Assembly (NCBI GenBank): GCA_002340095.1
Contig: DDKS01000046.1
Span: forward strand, 15,434 to 79,433
Direction: 5' to 3'
Origin: Betaproteobacteria bacterium UBA2592
GTDB taxonomy: Bacteria; Pseudomonadota; Gammaproteobacteria; Burkholderiales; Rhodocyclaceae
DNA length: 64,000 bases
The position numbers were made by a program, and so were the translations under genes. The notes below the pieces were generated by a model. That model had not been told where the DNA came from, did not search any database, and saw only the letters and a list, made by a program, of their open reading frames with translations. Position 1 is the first letter of the stretch. Each line of letters opens with the position of its first letter. Positions 1-11,855 of the stretch are shown in pieces.

Positions 1-2
1 AG

Positions 3-1247
3 CCGTCTTTCGGCCGCGGCAGGGCGGTGGGCGAGGCCATCATCTCCACCCTGTTCGGTGATGGGAGCAATGGCCGAATTCCCGTGGTGGCGGTGGCCGG
101 CACCAACGGCAAGACCACCACCGTGCGCCTGATCGCCCACATGCTTACCGGCGACAACCTGCGTGTCGGCATGACTACCACCGACGGGGTCTACATCCAT
201 GGCCGGCGCATCGATACCGGCGACTGCAGCGGCCCCAGGAGCGCCCGCAATGTGCTCCTGCACCCGGAAGTCGATGCCGCCGTGCTGGAAACCGCCCGGG
301 GCGGCGTGCTGCGCGAAGGGCTGGGGTTCGACCGCTGCAACGTGGCTGTGGTGACCAATATCGGCCAGGGCGACCACCTGGGTCTGGCCTTCATCAACAG
401 TGTCGAGGATCTGGCCGTGGTCAAAAGGGTCATCGTCGAGAACGTGGCGCCGGACGGCATGGCCGTGCTGAACGCCGCCGACCCCGTGGTGGCGAAAATG
501 GCCGAGCACTGCCCCGGTGCCGTCACCTATTTTGCCCAGGATCCCCATCATCCGGTGCTCTCAACCCATCTGGCCCAGGGCAAGCGCGGCCTGTACGTGA
601 GTGACGGCCACATCGTCTGCTTCGCCCAGGGCGAGGAGCAGCAGCGCTTCTCCCTGGCACGGGTGCCCCTCACCCGGGGTGGCAGCATTGGCTTCCAGGT
701 GGATAACGTATTGGCTTCCGTGGGCGCCGCCTGGGCCCTGGGGCTGGACTGGCTCACCATCCGTCGCCAGTTGGCCAGTTTCGTCAGCGATGCCAGCACT
801 GCGCCCGGTCGCTTCAACCTGTTCGACTACAAGGGGGCCACCCTGATCGCCGACTACGGCCACAACCCGGATGCCATTCAGGCCCTGGTCCAGGCCATCG
901 AGACCATGCCCTCCCGGCGCCGGGTCGTGGTGATCAGCGGGGCTGGCGACCGGCGTGACGAGGACATCCGTCAGCAGACCCAGATCCTTGGCGCCGCCTT
1001 CGACGACGTGATCCTTTACCAGGATCAGTGCCAGCGGGGTCGGGCCGACGGCGAGGTGCTGGCGCTGCTGCGCCAGGGGCTGGAAGGGGCGAGCCGCACC
1101 GCCTACGTGGAAGAAATCCGCGGCGAGTTCCTGGCCATCGACCGGGCCCTGGAACGACTCGAGACCGGTGATATCTGCCTGATCCTGGTGGACCAGGTGG
1201 AAGAGGCCCTGGCCCATATCCACCAGCGCGTGCAGCAGGCCGGATGA
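3..1247 (+). CDS. cphA: Cyanophycin synthetase, C-terminal part (cut by window edge)
   Basis: Polymerises aspartate and arginine into the storage polymer cyanophycin in the cytoplasm. The frame is open to the first base, reading FGRGRAVGEAI before the first GTG at 27, so the gene starts outside the window. What remains is the Mur-ligase-like half that adds arginine: the P-loop GTNGKTTT sits near residue 38, followed by the central Mur ligase domain and a C-terminal domain ending in ILVDQVEEALAHI. The N-terminal ATP-grasp half, which adds aspartate, is not visible. Full enzymes are about 870 residues or longer; roughly 414 are seen. The stop overlaps the next ATG (ATGA), so the two genes are translationally coupled. 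A shorter CphA-like paralogue cannot be excluded without the missing half. Confidence 0.85.
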   Translation, partial: PSFGRGRAVGEAIISTLFGDGSNGRIPVVAVAGTNGKTTTVRLIAHMLTGDNLRVGMTTTDGVYIHGRRIDTGDCSGPRSARNVLLHPEVDAAVLETARGGVLREGLGFDRCNVAVVTNIGQGDHLGLAFINSVEDLAVVKRVIVENVAPDGMAVLNAADPVVAKMAEHCPGAVTYFAQDPHHPVLSTHLAQGKRGLYVSDGHIVCFAQGEEQQRFSLARVPLTRGGSIGFQVDNVLASVGAAWALGLDWLTIRRQLASFVSDASTAPGRFNLFDYKGATLIADYGHNPDAIQALVQAIETMPSRRRVVVISGAGDRRDEDIRQQTQILGAAFDDVILYQDQCQRGRADGEVLALLRQGLEGASRTAYVEEIRGEFLAIDRALERLETGDICLILVDQVEEALAHIHQRVQQAG

Positions 1248-2305
1248 GTGGGGCAGGCCGGCGCCTGGCTTTCGTCGACCTGCTCAAGGCCGTCGCGGCC
1301 CAGCTGGTGGTGCTGCACCACCTGGCCTTCTACGGGCCACTTTCGGATTCAGCGGCGGCCCTGCTGCCGGGGTTGATCGAGTGGCTGTCCCAGCAGGCCC
1401 GTATCGCGGTGCAGGTATTCCTCGTGGTGGGCGGCTTCCTGGCGGCCCGCAGCCTCGCGCCGGAAGGGTGCTGGGTGCCGGATCGCCAGCTGTTGCCGGT
1501 TGTCTGGCAACGTTACCGGCGCCTGGCGGGGCCCTATGTGGTCGCCCTGCTGGTGGCCATCATGGGCTCGGCCCTGGCCAGCCGGTGGATGGTGCATGAC
1601 TCCATCTCGGCGCCCCCGGGTCCAGGGCAGTTCCTGGCCCATGTGCTGCTGCTCCACGATCTGCTCGGCTACGAAGCCTTGTCCGCCGGAGTCTGGTATG
1701 TGGCCATCGATTTCCAGCTCTACTGCCTGCTCGCCCTGCTGCTCTGGCTCGGGGGACAGCGTCGCCTCGCCGGGCTGGATCTCGGCGTGGGGCTGGTGGT
1801 GCTGCTCCTGCTGGCCTCCCTGTTCCACTTCAACCTGGACAGGGGCTGGGACGTCTGGGCCTTGTATTTCTTCGGCTCCTACGGCTTGGGGGCCCTGGCC
1901 TGGTGGAGCGCCCGGCCCGGGGGGTGCCACCGCCTGGGCGGTCTGATCCTGCTCCTGGCCTCTGTTGCCCTGGCCATGGAATTCCGCGACCGCATCGCGG
2001 TGGCCACCTTCACCGCCGCCAGCATCGCCCTGATCCAGTCTGGCAACCTGATGCCAGACTGGCAGGCCAGGCCGCTCGCCGCCTTCCTGTCCCGCATTTC
2101 CTACGGGGTTTTCCTCATCCATTTCCCCGTTTGCCTGGTGGTCAATGCCGCCTTCACCCGCTTCGTACCCCTGACGCCGGAACTCGCCCTGCTGGGCATG
2201 GGGCTCGCCTGGGGCATGAGCATCCTGGCCGGGGCGGTATTTCACTACTGGGTGGAGCAGGGGGTCACCGGCAAGGCCTGGTGGCGGCTGCGACCGGCCG
2301 GCTGA
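1244..2305 (+). CDS. Acyltransferase-3 family membrane protein
   Basis: A 353-residue integral membrane protein of the acyltransferase-3 (OafA/ExoZ-like) family, which O-acylates sugars or other envelope molecules. It opens with a family-typical FVDLLKAVAAQLVVLHH, whose paired histidines are the usual catalytic or substrate-binding site, and has about ten hydrophobic segments ending near HYWVEQ. It overlaps the cyanophycin synthetase stop by four bases and so is probably in the same operon. Why an acyltransferase is coupled to cyanophycin synthesis is unclear; the acceptor cannot be read from sequence. The 2306-2438 gap after it shows nothing convincing. Confidence 0.8.
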   Translation: MSGAGRRLAFVDLLKAVAAQLVVLHHLAFYGPLSDSAAALLPGLIEWLSQQARIAVQVFLVVGGFLAARSLAPEGCWVPDRQLLPVVWQRYRRLAGPYVVALLVAIMGSALASRWMVHDSISAPPGPGQFLAHVLLLHDLLGYEALSAGVWYVAIDFQLYCLLALLLWLGGQRRLAGLDLGVGLVVLLLLASLFHFNLDRGWDVWALYFFGSYGLGALAWWSARPGGCHRLGGLILLLASVALAMEFRDRIAVATFTAASIALIQSGNLMPDWQARPLAAFLSRISYGVFLIHFPVCLVVNAAFTRFVPLTPELALLGMGLAWGMSILAGAVFHYWVEQGVTGKAWWRLRPAG

Positions 2306-2438
2306 ATTTCCGTGACGGTCGGCTTGTTGGCGTAATATGCTTCAGCCTCCCGGCGCCGGCCATCCACGGGCCCGGCCACTTCAAACATAGCCTCGGGGCT
2401 CTCATCCAGGACCTGGGGAACCGTCAAGAGGGATTGCG

Positions 2439-2780
2439 ATGCGATTGTCCAGCCATGCCAGCCTGATCCTGGCTACGCTGCTCTTTCTTTCCCCGGCCCA
2501 TGCCGGGGAAGCGGTCGGGGATGACACGGTTGCGGCGGCTCCCGACAGCCAGTTTCTGGAAAGGGAACTGCAATCCCTGGACTGGGAGCAGTTCCGTCAT
2601 GTGATTCATGCCGTGCCGAGGTTGCGGGCCGAGGTGGATGCTTATGGTCCCCTGGGTTGGCAATACGTGGAGCGTCATTACCGCAGCTATCGCTGGAGCC
2701 GTTCCATCCGGAAGCTCGACGAGGCCCAGCGGCGGGAACTGGCGGCCTTGATCGCCCGTGCCAGGACCGGGGCCAACTGA
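2439..2780 (+). CDS. Small exported protein of unknown function
   Basis: A 113-residue protein with a clear Sec signal peptide (MRLSSHASLILATLLFLSPA, cleavage likely after AHA near residue 22), so the mature part should be periplasmic. The mature region is highly charged, with WEQFRHVIHAVPRLRAEVDA and a tail rich in Arg and Ala. I recognise no domain. It lies 14 bases before hslR on the same strand, so the two may be co-transcribed. The start is supported by the signal peptide beginning exactly at the ATG. Confidence 0.65.
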   Translation: MRLSSHASLILATLLFLSPAHAGEAVGDDTVAAAPDSQFLERELQSLDWEQFRHVIHAVPRLRAEVDAYGPLGWQYVERHYRSYRWSRSIRKLDEAQRRELAALIARARTGAN

Positions 2781-2794
2781 GGGGGAGTCGTTCC

Positions 2795-3163
2795 ATGCGT
2801 CTCGACAAGTGGCTCTGGGTCGCCCGCTTCTTCAAGACCCGTAGCCTGGCCAGCGCGGCGGTGGAGGGCGGCAAGGTGCGCCTCAATGGCCTGGCCGTAA
2901 AGCCAGCCAGGGAGGTGAAGCTGGGGGATGAACTGCAGATTCGTGCCGGAGAACAGGTCTGGACCGTGGTGGTCGAGGGACTCCATGAACAGCGCCGGCC
3001 GGCGCCCGAAGCCCGCCTGCTGTACCGGGAGACTCCGGAGAGCCGGCAGGAACGAAAGCGGCAAGCCGAATTGCGCCGACTGTCACCTGTTCCTGGGGCC
3101 GACCACAAGGGCCGCCCCACCAAGCGGGACCGGCGCCAGCTCAACGTTTTCCGGGGAGGCTGA
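2795..3163 (+). CDS. hslR: Heat shock protein 15, S4-domain RNA-binding protein
   Basis: A 122-residue protein of the HslR/Hsp15 family, which binds stalled 50S subunits carrying peptidyl-tRNA and helps free the nascent chain. The N-terminal S4 fold is plain: MRLDKWLWVARFFKTRS, then AAVEGGKVRLNG and VKLGDELQI. The C-terminus is basic (KGRPTKRDRRQLNVF), typical for the family. The ATG at 2795 is chosen over an in-frame upstream start because the S4 domain begins at its first residues. The 102-base gap to the convergent ppc end shows no clear terminator. Confidence 0.9.
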   Translation: MRLDKWLWVARFFKTRSLASAAVEGGKVRLNGLAVKPAREVKLGDELQIRAGEQVWTVVVEGLHEQRRPAPEARLLYRETPESRQERKRQAELRRLSPVPGADHKGRPTKRDRRQLNVFRGG

Positions 3164-3265
3164 AGGCCGCTCGCGCCGCTGCCCAACTTCCTTCTGATGG
3201 TCGGTGCAGTCGCTGATATCGGTGATGCCCTGCACAGCTATGCGCGGACGACCGCCCCGGTTTTG

Positions 3266-6028
3266 TCAGCCGCTGTTTCTCAATCCCGCTGCAATCCCGT
3301 TGATGGTGATGTGGATGCCCCGGGCGATGCGCTCGTCCTCGGCTCCGGCCCGGTGCCGGCGCAGGAGTTCCACCTGCAGGTGGTTCAAGGGGTCCATGTA
3401 GGGGAAGCGGTTGCGGATCGAGCGCTTCAAGAGCGGGTTGTCGGCCAGGAAATCCTGCTGTTCCTCGATGGCGAGCAGGTGCTGGCGGGTCAGTTCCCAT
3501 TCGGCCTGGATGCGGCCAAAGACCTGCTGGCGCAGGGTCGGGTCCGTGACCAGTTCGGCGTAGCGGGAGGCGATGGCGAGGTCAGTCTTGGCCAGCACCA
3601 TGTCCATGTTGGAGAGCAGGGTGCGGAAGAAAGGCCAGTGGCGGTACATGCGCTGCAATACGGGCAGGCCTTCCGGGTTTTCTTCCAGCCAGCCGTTCAC
3701 GGCAGTGCCGAAGCCGTACCAGCCGGGCAGCATCAGGCGGCACTGGGCCCAGGAAAACACCCAGGGAATGGCGCGCAGGTCCTCGATGGCATCGGACTTC
3801 TTCCTGGAGGCGGGGCGGCTGCCGATGTTGAGCTTGGCGATTTCGGACAGCGGTGTGGATTCCCGGAAGTAAGTGGCGAAGCCCGGGGTTTCGTACACCA
3901 GGCTCCGATAGGCGGCGAAGGCCCGGCGGGAGAGTTCGTCCATCACCGGGTGGAAGGCCTCGGCCCGTTCCACCTGATTTTCGTGGTCGGTGAGGGTGGC
4001 TTCCAGGGTGGCGGCCACGAGGATTTCCAGGTTGCGCCGGCCCACTTCCGGGTTGGCGTACTTGGAGGCGATGACCTCGCCCTGTTCGGTGATGCGGATC
4101 TGGCCCGAGACGGCACCGGCGGGCTGGGCCAGGATGGCCTGGTAGCTGGGGCCGCCGCCCCGGCCCACGGAGCCGCCGCGGCCGTGGAAGAGGCGCAGGC
4201 GCACCCCGTGGCGGGCGAACACCCGGGTGAGCTGCACTTCGGCCTGGTACAGCTCCCAGCCGGAGGTGAGGAAGCCACCATCCTTGTTGCTGTCCGAGTA
4301 GCCCAGCATGACTTCCTGTTCGTCGCCGCGGCTCTTCAGGAGTTGCCGGTAGAGAGGCAGCTGGAAGATGGCATCCATCACCGGGCCGGCCTGGCGCAGG
4401 TCGCCGATGGTTTCGAACAGGGGGATGATGTTCATGGCCAGTTGCGGTTCCGCCCCGGGCAGCAGCAGACCGGATTCCTTCAGGAGCAAGGCGACCTCTA
4501 AAAGGTCGGACACCCCGTCGGTCTTGGAGATGATGCAGTTGGGCAGTGCCGCTTCGCCGTAGCGTTGGCGCAGTTCCCGGGCGGCAAAGAAGATCGCCAG
4601 CTCCCCCTTCGTTTCTTCGCTGTAATCGAGCCAGGGGGAATGGAGGGGCCGGGGGGTGGCCAGTTCTTCGCAGAGCAGGGCGATGCGGGCGCTCTCATCC
4701 AGAGCTGCATAGTCAGGACAGCGGCCTGCCCGGGCCAGCAGTTCGGCGACGCTTCTGGCGTGCACGTCCGAGTTCTGGCGCAGGTCCACGGGCGCCAGGT
4801 GGAAGCCGAACACCTGCACGGCCCGGACCAGCCGGCGCAGGCGACCTCGGGCCAGGCGGGCGGCGCCGTTCTTCCTCAGGGATTCGGCCAGGATGGCGAG
4901 ATCGGCGGCCAGGGCGTCGGCGCTCGGGTAAGGCTGAGCCGGAGCCACCGGATGGCGCAGGGCATGTTCGTGGTCCAGGGCCTGGATGGTGGCCGCCAGG
5001 CGGGCATAGATGCCGGACAGGGCGCGCCGGTAAGGCTCGTCGGCCCGCTGGGGCGATGTGTCGGGGGAGGCGTCCGAGAGCGCGGCCAGCTCCGGGGTGA
5101 TGCGCACCAATAGTTGAGAAAGGGGGAGTTCCTGGCCAAGGGCGTGGATTTCTTCCAGGTAGAAGTTGAAAACGGCGGCCGATTGCAGGCGCAGGGTTTC
5201 ATGGAGGATTTCCGCCGTCACGAACGGATTGCCGTCCCGGTCGCCGCCAATCCACGAGCCGATGCGGAAGAAGGCCGGCAGAGACTCCAGGGTTTCGTTA
5301 GCGATGCCTTCGGCGCTGAGCAGGGCCTCGACCTGGCCGTAGAGCCTTGGCAGTTCGGTGAAGAAGGTGTCGTCGAAATAGCTGATGCCGTTTTTGACCT
5401 CGTCGATGACCTTCAGGCGGTTGGGGCGCATCAGGCGGGTCTGCCAGAGGGTAAGAACCAGCCGGGCCAGATCCCGATCATTCTCCACCTGTTCCTCGGG
5501 GGTGAGACGCAGCCGGTCGCGCTGATCGAGCAGGCGGGCGATGGCGTGCTGGCATTGCAGGATGCTCTTTCTCTGCACTTCGGTGGGGTGTGCGGTGAGC
5601 ACCGGCACGATCAGGGCGTTCTGCAAAGCCAAGGCCAGCGTGGCTGGACTGACCCCCGCAGCGCGAATGGCCTCGAAGGCCCGTGCCAGGCTGCCCTCCC
5701 GGGCGGGCGAGCCGGCCAGCTCGTGGGCCCGGCGACGGCGGATATGGTGCTGATCTTCGGCGATGTTCGCCAGTTGCAGGAAGTAGCTGAACGCACGGAT
5801 CACGCTCATGGTCTCGTCTTTGCTCAGACCGTTGAGCAGTCCGGTGAGCTCGGTACGTACCCGGTCATCGCCTTCCCGGGCGAAGCGCACGGCGGTTTGG
5901 CGTATGCGTTCGACCAGGTCGAAGATGGCCTGCCCCTCCTGCTCCCTTACGGTATCTCCCAGCAAGCGGCCGAGAAGGCGGATGTCCTGACGCAGGGGTT
6001 CATCCTTGTCGAATTCAAGTGTGCTCAT
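3266..6028 (-). CDS. ppc: Phosphoenolpyruvate carboxylase
   Basis: A 920-residue cytosolic enzyme that carboxylates PEP to oxaloacetate with bicarbonate, refilling the citric acid cycle. The length fits the bacterial family. Landmarks are VLTAHPTEV with the catalytic histidine near residue 145, the lysine region GYSDSNKDGG, and the glycine/arginine loop FHGRGGSVGRGGGP. The C-terminus is ...GLRNSG, whereas most bacterial PEPCs end in NTG, a conservative Thr to Ser change in the terminal active-site tripeptide. The large opposite-strand frames here are shadows. It precedes an AEC permease on the same strand with a 16-base gap. Confidence 0.97.
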   Translation of the reverse strand: MSTLEFDKDEPLRQDIRLLGRLLGDTVREQEGQAIFDLVERIRQTAVRFAREGDDRVRTELTGLLNGLSKDETMSVIRAFSYFLQLANIAEDQHHIRRRRAHELAGSPAREGSLARAFEAIRAAGVSPATLALALQNALIVPVLTAHPTEVQRKSILQCQHAIARLLDQRDRLRLTPEEQVENDRDLARLVLTLWQTRLMRPNRLKVIDEVKNGISYFDDTFFTELPRLYGQVEALLSAEGIANETLESLPAFFRIGSWIGGDRDGNPFVTAEILHETLRLQSAAVFNFYLEEIHALGQELPLSQLLVRITPELAALSDASPDTSPQRADEPYRRALSGIYARLAATIQALDHEHALRHPVAPAQPYPSADALAADLAILAESLRKNGAARLARGRLRRLVRAVQVFGFHLAPVDLRQNSDVHARSVAELLARAGRCPDYAALDESARIALLCEELATPRPLHSPWLDYSEETKGELAIFFAARELRQRYGEAALPNCIISKTDGVSDLLEVALLLKESGLLLPGAEPQLAMNIIPLFETIGDLRQAGPVMDAIFQLPLYRQLLKSRGDEQEVMLGYSDSNKDGGFLTSGWELYQAEVQLTRVFARHGVRLRLFHGRGGSVGRGGGPSYQAILAQPAGAVSGQIRITEQGEVIASKYANPEVGRRNLEILVAATLEATLTDHENQVERAEAFHPVMDELSRRAFAAYRSLVYETPGFATYFRESTPLSEIAKLNIGSRPASRKKSDAIEDLRAIPWVFSWAQCRLMLPGWYGFGTAVNGWLEENPEGLPVLQRMYRHWPFFRTLLSNMDMVLAKTDLAIASRYAELVTDPTLRQQVFGRIQAEWELTRQHLLAIEEQQDFLADNPLLKRSIRNRFPYMDPLNHLQVELLRRHRAGAEDERIARGIHITINGIAAGLRNSG

Positions 6029-6044
6029 GGGTGCCTCGCGGGGG

Positions 6045-6920
6045 TCAGTTAAGGGTGAGATACAGGGCCAAGGGCAGGAAGAACAGGGCGGCCAGGTTGC
6101 CGATCAGCACGATGGAGGCGACCCGGTCCGGTTCCTGGCGGTAGCGTTCGGCAAAGAGGAAATTGAGCACCGCCGGGGGCAGGGCGCCAAAGACGATCAG
6201 CATTTCCCGGTCGCGGCCGTCGAGGCCGAGGGCCCAGGCGCTGGCAGCGGCGAGCAGCAGGCCGCTCAAGGGGCAGAACAGGGCGCCGGCGACGCCGATC
6301 TTCCACTCGCCCAGGTGGGTGGTGGCCAGGCGCACGCCCAGGGAAAACAGCATCAGGGGCACGGCGATGTCGCCCAGCATCTTGATGGACATCAGCAGGG
6401 GGTCCCAAAGCTGGATGCCCCCCAGGTTGAAGGCCAGGCCCAGGAGGGCGGCAGCCACCACCGGCACCCGCCAGAGCCGGGCCAGGGCCGCGTGAGGGTC
6501 GAGCCAGCGGGCCCCCAGGGAGAAATGCAGGGTGTTTTCCACCATGAACAGCACAATGGCCGCCGGCAGGGCCGCCTCGCCCCAGGCCAGCACCGCCAGG
6601 GGCAGGCCGATGTTGCCCGAGTTGTTGAACATCATGGGCGGGATGAAGGTCTTGTTCTGGTAGCCCAGCAGCTTCGCCACCGGCCAGGCCAGCAGGCCGC
6701 TGCCCAGTACCACCACCAGGGCCCCCAGGGCCAGGGGGCCGTAGCTGCCCAGGTCCAGGGGCTTGCCCGCGAGGGCGTAGAACACCAGGGCCGGCACGAA
6801 CACGTCCATGTTCAGGTGGTTGGCCGCCCCCATGTCTGGCTTGAAACGGCGGGCGTAGAAATAGCCGATGGCGACGATGGCGAAGATGGGCAGCAGGATG
6901 GAGACGATGCGCAACAGCAT
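6045..6920 (-). CDS. AEC-family (auxin efflux carrier-like) permease
   Basis: A 291-residue polytopic protein of about ten membrane segments. The conserved motif FNNSGNIGLPLAVLAWG lies in the first half, typical of bacterial AEC transporters, which often move dicarboxylates such as malate. The substrate cannot be assigned; its position upstream of ppc on the same strand (16 bases) would fit a C4-acid or related organic anion, but that is inference. The TauE/SafE gene ends seven bases before its start, so the three genes may form one leftward transcript. Confidence 0.85.
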   Translation of the reverse strand: MLLRIVSILLPIFAIVAIGYFYARRFKPDMGAANHLNMDVFVPALVFYALAGKPLDLGSYGPLALGALVVVLGSGLLAWPVAKLLGYQNKTFIPPMMFNNSGNIGLPLAVLAWGEAALPAAIVLFMVENTLHFSLGARWLDPHAALARLWRVPVVAAALLGLAFNLGGIQLWDPLLMSIKMLGDIAVPLMLFSLGVRLATTHLGEWKIGVAGALFCPLSGLLLAAASAWALGLDGRDREMLIVFGALPPAVLNFLFAERYRQEPDRVASIVLIGNLAALFFLPLALYLTLN

Positions 6921-6926
6921 GGGCGG

Positions 6927-7715
6927 TCAGCTCACATGGCTCTTGTAAAAGTAGATCAGGGTGAGGCCGGCGCCCACGGCGATCACCAGCCGCTTCAGCC
7001 AGAGGCCGGGCAGGCGTTTGGCCAGCAGGGCCCCGGCATAGCCCCCCAGGGTGGCGGTGAGCAGCATTACCAGAGTGTGCGGCCAGGAAATCGCCCCGGC
7101 GATGATGAAGGTGAGGGCGGAAACCGAGTAGGTGACAGCGGCAATCCAGTTTTTCAGGCCATTCAGCTCCTGCACGTTGGTGATTCCCTGGATCGACAGG
7201 GCGGCCAGGGTGAGGATGCCTTGCCCGGCACCGAAGAAGCCTCCGTAGACGGCCACGATGAACTGGAACAGCAACCCGCCGAAACCGCCCGGGGTGCTCT
7301 TTTCCGTCTGCTGGCCGAGGCAGCCCTTAATCCGTTTCACCAGGCTGCCCACCTGGTTACTGAAAGCGAAAAGGGCGGTGGCGATCAGCAGCAGCCAGGG
7401 AATCATCTTGGCAAAAGCATCGTTGGACGTGGCCAGCAGCAGGAGCCCGCCGCCGATGCCGCCAAAGAAGGAAACCACCGTGAGGCCGATGACCCAGGTC
7501 TTGTGCCGGGCCAGTTCCTGCCGGTAAGCCCAGGCGCTCGACAGGCTGGCAGGCCAGAGGGCCACGGTATTGCTGGCGTTGGCGGTGACAGGAGGAACCC
7601 CGGCGGCCAGCAGGGCGGGGAAGGAGAAGAAGGTGCCGCCACCGGCCATGGCATTCATGGCGCCGGCCAGGAAAGCCCCGCCGGCAACGAGGAGCATGGG
7701 AAGGAGTTCAGTCAT
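6927..7715 (-). CDS. TauE/SafE (TSUP) family anion permease
   Basis: A 262-residue membrane protein with the TSUP signature near the N-terminus (GAMNAMAGGGTFFSFPAL, then TANASNTVALWP) repeated in weaker form in the second half (GGFFGAGQGILTL). Family members export sulfite, sulfoacetate or related sulfur anions, or take up organic anions; the substrate cannot be told here. About eight membrane segments are predictable. Same strand as, and seven bases from, the AEC permease gene. Confidence 0.85.
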   Translation of the reverse strand: MTELLPMLLVAGGAFLAGAMNAMAGGGTFFSFPALLAAGVPPVTANASNTVALWPASLSSAWAYRQELARHKTWVIGLTVVSFFGGIGGGLLLLATSNDAFAKMIPWLLLIATALFAFSNQVGSLVKRIKGCLGQQTEKSTPGGFGGLLFQFIVAVYGGFFGAGQGILTLAALSIQGITNVQELNGLKNWIAAVTYSVSALTFIIAGAISWPHTLVMLLTATLGGYAGALLAKRLPGLWLKRLVIAVGAGLTLIYFYKSHVS

Positions 7716-7736
7716 TGGGATTCAACCTAAATACCT

Positions 7737-7867
7737 CACCACAGAGGCACAGAGACGCGGAGAAAACCGTGAAAACAGCTTCTTGTAGGTTCAAAGAGAG
7801 TATGGAAGCAAAAATCTCAAGCTTTCCTCGCTTTTGAGCTTCTCTGTGCCTTTGTGTCTCTGTGGTG
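7737..7867. repeat. Intergenic inverted repeat of the CACAGAG type
   Basis: Two arms, 7737-7764 and 7840-7867, are inverted copies of a CCACAGAGGCACAGAGA-like sequence separated by about 75 bases. Similar CACAGAG-rich intergenic repeats occur in many copies in some bacterial genomes. A transcript could fold into a long imperfect stem between the lactate dehydrogenase and permease genes, and could end transcription on either strand, but there is no strong T-run. Confidence 0.6.
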
Positions 7868-7880
7868 GGTTCTAAAAATT

Positions 7881-10655
<2,775 letters not shown>

Positions 10656-10662
10656 GGTAATC

Positions 10663-10696
10663 AGAAAAACATGGGGAGGCCCCGCAGGGCCTCCCC
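10663..10696 (-). terminator. Intrinsic terminator after the TRAP operon
   Basis: A perfect ten-pair stem (GGGGAGGCCC at 10673-10682 with GGGCCTCCCC at 10687-10696, four-base loop) is followed on the minus strand by a run of T. It sits just past the stop of the TRAP binding-protein gene and before the dehydrogenase start, so that gene probably has its own promoter or depends on read-through. Confidence 0.8.
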
Positions 10697-10704
10697 GCAA
10701 GGCA

Positions 10705-11805
10705 TCACTTCTTGCCGAACTGCTTGCCGAAGGTGAATTGGGCGTAGGCCTGCTCGGCGACCCGGAACCACTGGAATTCGTCGTTGCGGAAGCGCTTCCA
10801 GGGTTCGTAGATCTTCTTGAAGTCCGGGTTCTTGCCGGCGGTTTCCTCCATCACCTCGTTGGCGGCCTTGAAGCAGGCCTCCATGATGTCCTTCGAAAAA
10901 GCCGAGAGCTTGGCGCCGGACTTGATCAAGCGACCCAGAGCCTGGGGATTCTTGGCGTCGTAGTCGGCCAGGATGCGCACATTGGTTTCGGCAGCGGCGG
11001 TTTCAAACGCAGCCTGATAGCTCTTGGGCAGCTTGTCCCACTGGGCCTTGTTCACCAGGAAGGAGAACGCGGTGCTGCCTTCCCACCAGCCCGGGTAGTA
11101 GTAGTGGGGAGCCACCTTGTTGAGGCCCAGCTTTTCGTCATCGAAGGGCCCGATCCACTCGGCGGCGTCGATGGTGCCCTTTTCCAGGGAGGGGTAGATG
11201 TCTCCGGCAGCGATCTGCTGGGGGACAAGGCCCAGGCGCTCCATCACCCGGCCGGCGAAGCCGCCGATGCGCATCTTCAAACCCTTGAGGTCGGCCACGG
11301 AATTGATGGGCTTTCTGAACCAGCCACCCATCTGGCAGCCCGAGTTGCCGGCCAGGAAGTTCACCACACCGTAGTTGGCGTAGAAGGCGCGCAGGGCTTC
11401 CATGCCACCGCCGTAGTACATCCAGGCGTTGTGAGCCCGGGCGGTCATGCCGAAGGGCACGGCGCAGTCAAAGGCGAAAGCCTCGTTCTTGCCGAAGAAG
11501 TAGTAGGGGGCGGTATGGCACAGTTCCACGGTGCCGGCCTGGACCGCATCCAGCACCTGCAGGCCGGGCACGATCTCTCCGGCCGGGAAGGGGCGGATGT
11601 CGAACTTCCCGTTGGTGAGCTGGCGCAGGCGGTTGCAGAAATCCTCGGTGCCACCGAACAGGGTGTCCAGGGTTTTGGGGAAGCTGGAAGCCAGGCGCCA
11701 TTTGATGCTGGGTTCGCTCTGGGCGATGGCGGGGGCGGCAACGACAGAAGCGGCACCGGCTGCGGCACCGATGCTGGCTTTTTTCAGAAAATCACGGCGT
11801 TCCAT
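10705..11805 (-). CDS. TRAP transporter periplasmic binding protein (lactate/2-oxoacid type)
   Basis: A 366-residue DctP-like solute receptor. The N-terminus carries a twin-arginine-like signal (MERRDFLKKASIGAAAGAAS, cleavage near AIAQ), so it acts in the periplasm. The body matches the TakP/lactate-binding branch: SFPKTLDTLFGGTEDF near residue 40, SGCQMGGWFRKPI in the middle, and DAAEWIGPFDDEKLGL, which supplies ligand contacts in that branch. It lies upstream of lutABC-linked dctM/dctQ genes in an order typical for TRAP systems. Lactate or a 2-oxoacid such as pyruvate is the most likely ligand, by context and family branch. Confidence 0.88.
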   Translation of the reverse strand: MERRDFLKKASIGAAAGAASVVAAPAIAQSEPSIKWRLASSFPKTLDTLFGGTEDFCNRLRQLTNGKFDIRPFPAGEIVPGLQVLDAVQAGTVELCHTAPYYFFGKNEAFAFDCAVPFGMTARAHNAWMYYGGGMEALRAFYANYGVVNFLAGNSGCQMGGWFRKPINSVADLKGLKMRIGGFAGRVMERLGLVPQQIAAGDIYPSLEKGTIDAAEWIGPFDDEKLGLNKVAPHYYYPGWWEGSTAFSFLVNKAQWDKLPKSYQAAFETAAAETNVRILADYDAKNPQALGRLIKSGAKLSAFSKDIMEACFKAANEVMEETAGKNPDFKKIYEPWKRFRNDEFQWFRVAEQAYAQFTFGKQFGKK

Positions 11806-11855
11806 GTAGTGTCTCCTCGATGGAATGGATCAATGACAGGGTTTGAGCCTTGGGC

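Noticed and set aside
3197..4501. 434-residue rightward frame opposite ppc
   Set aside because: Shadow of the well-conserved ppc gene; composition (Gly/Gln/Val/His rich) is typical of antisense frames in GC-rich DNA.
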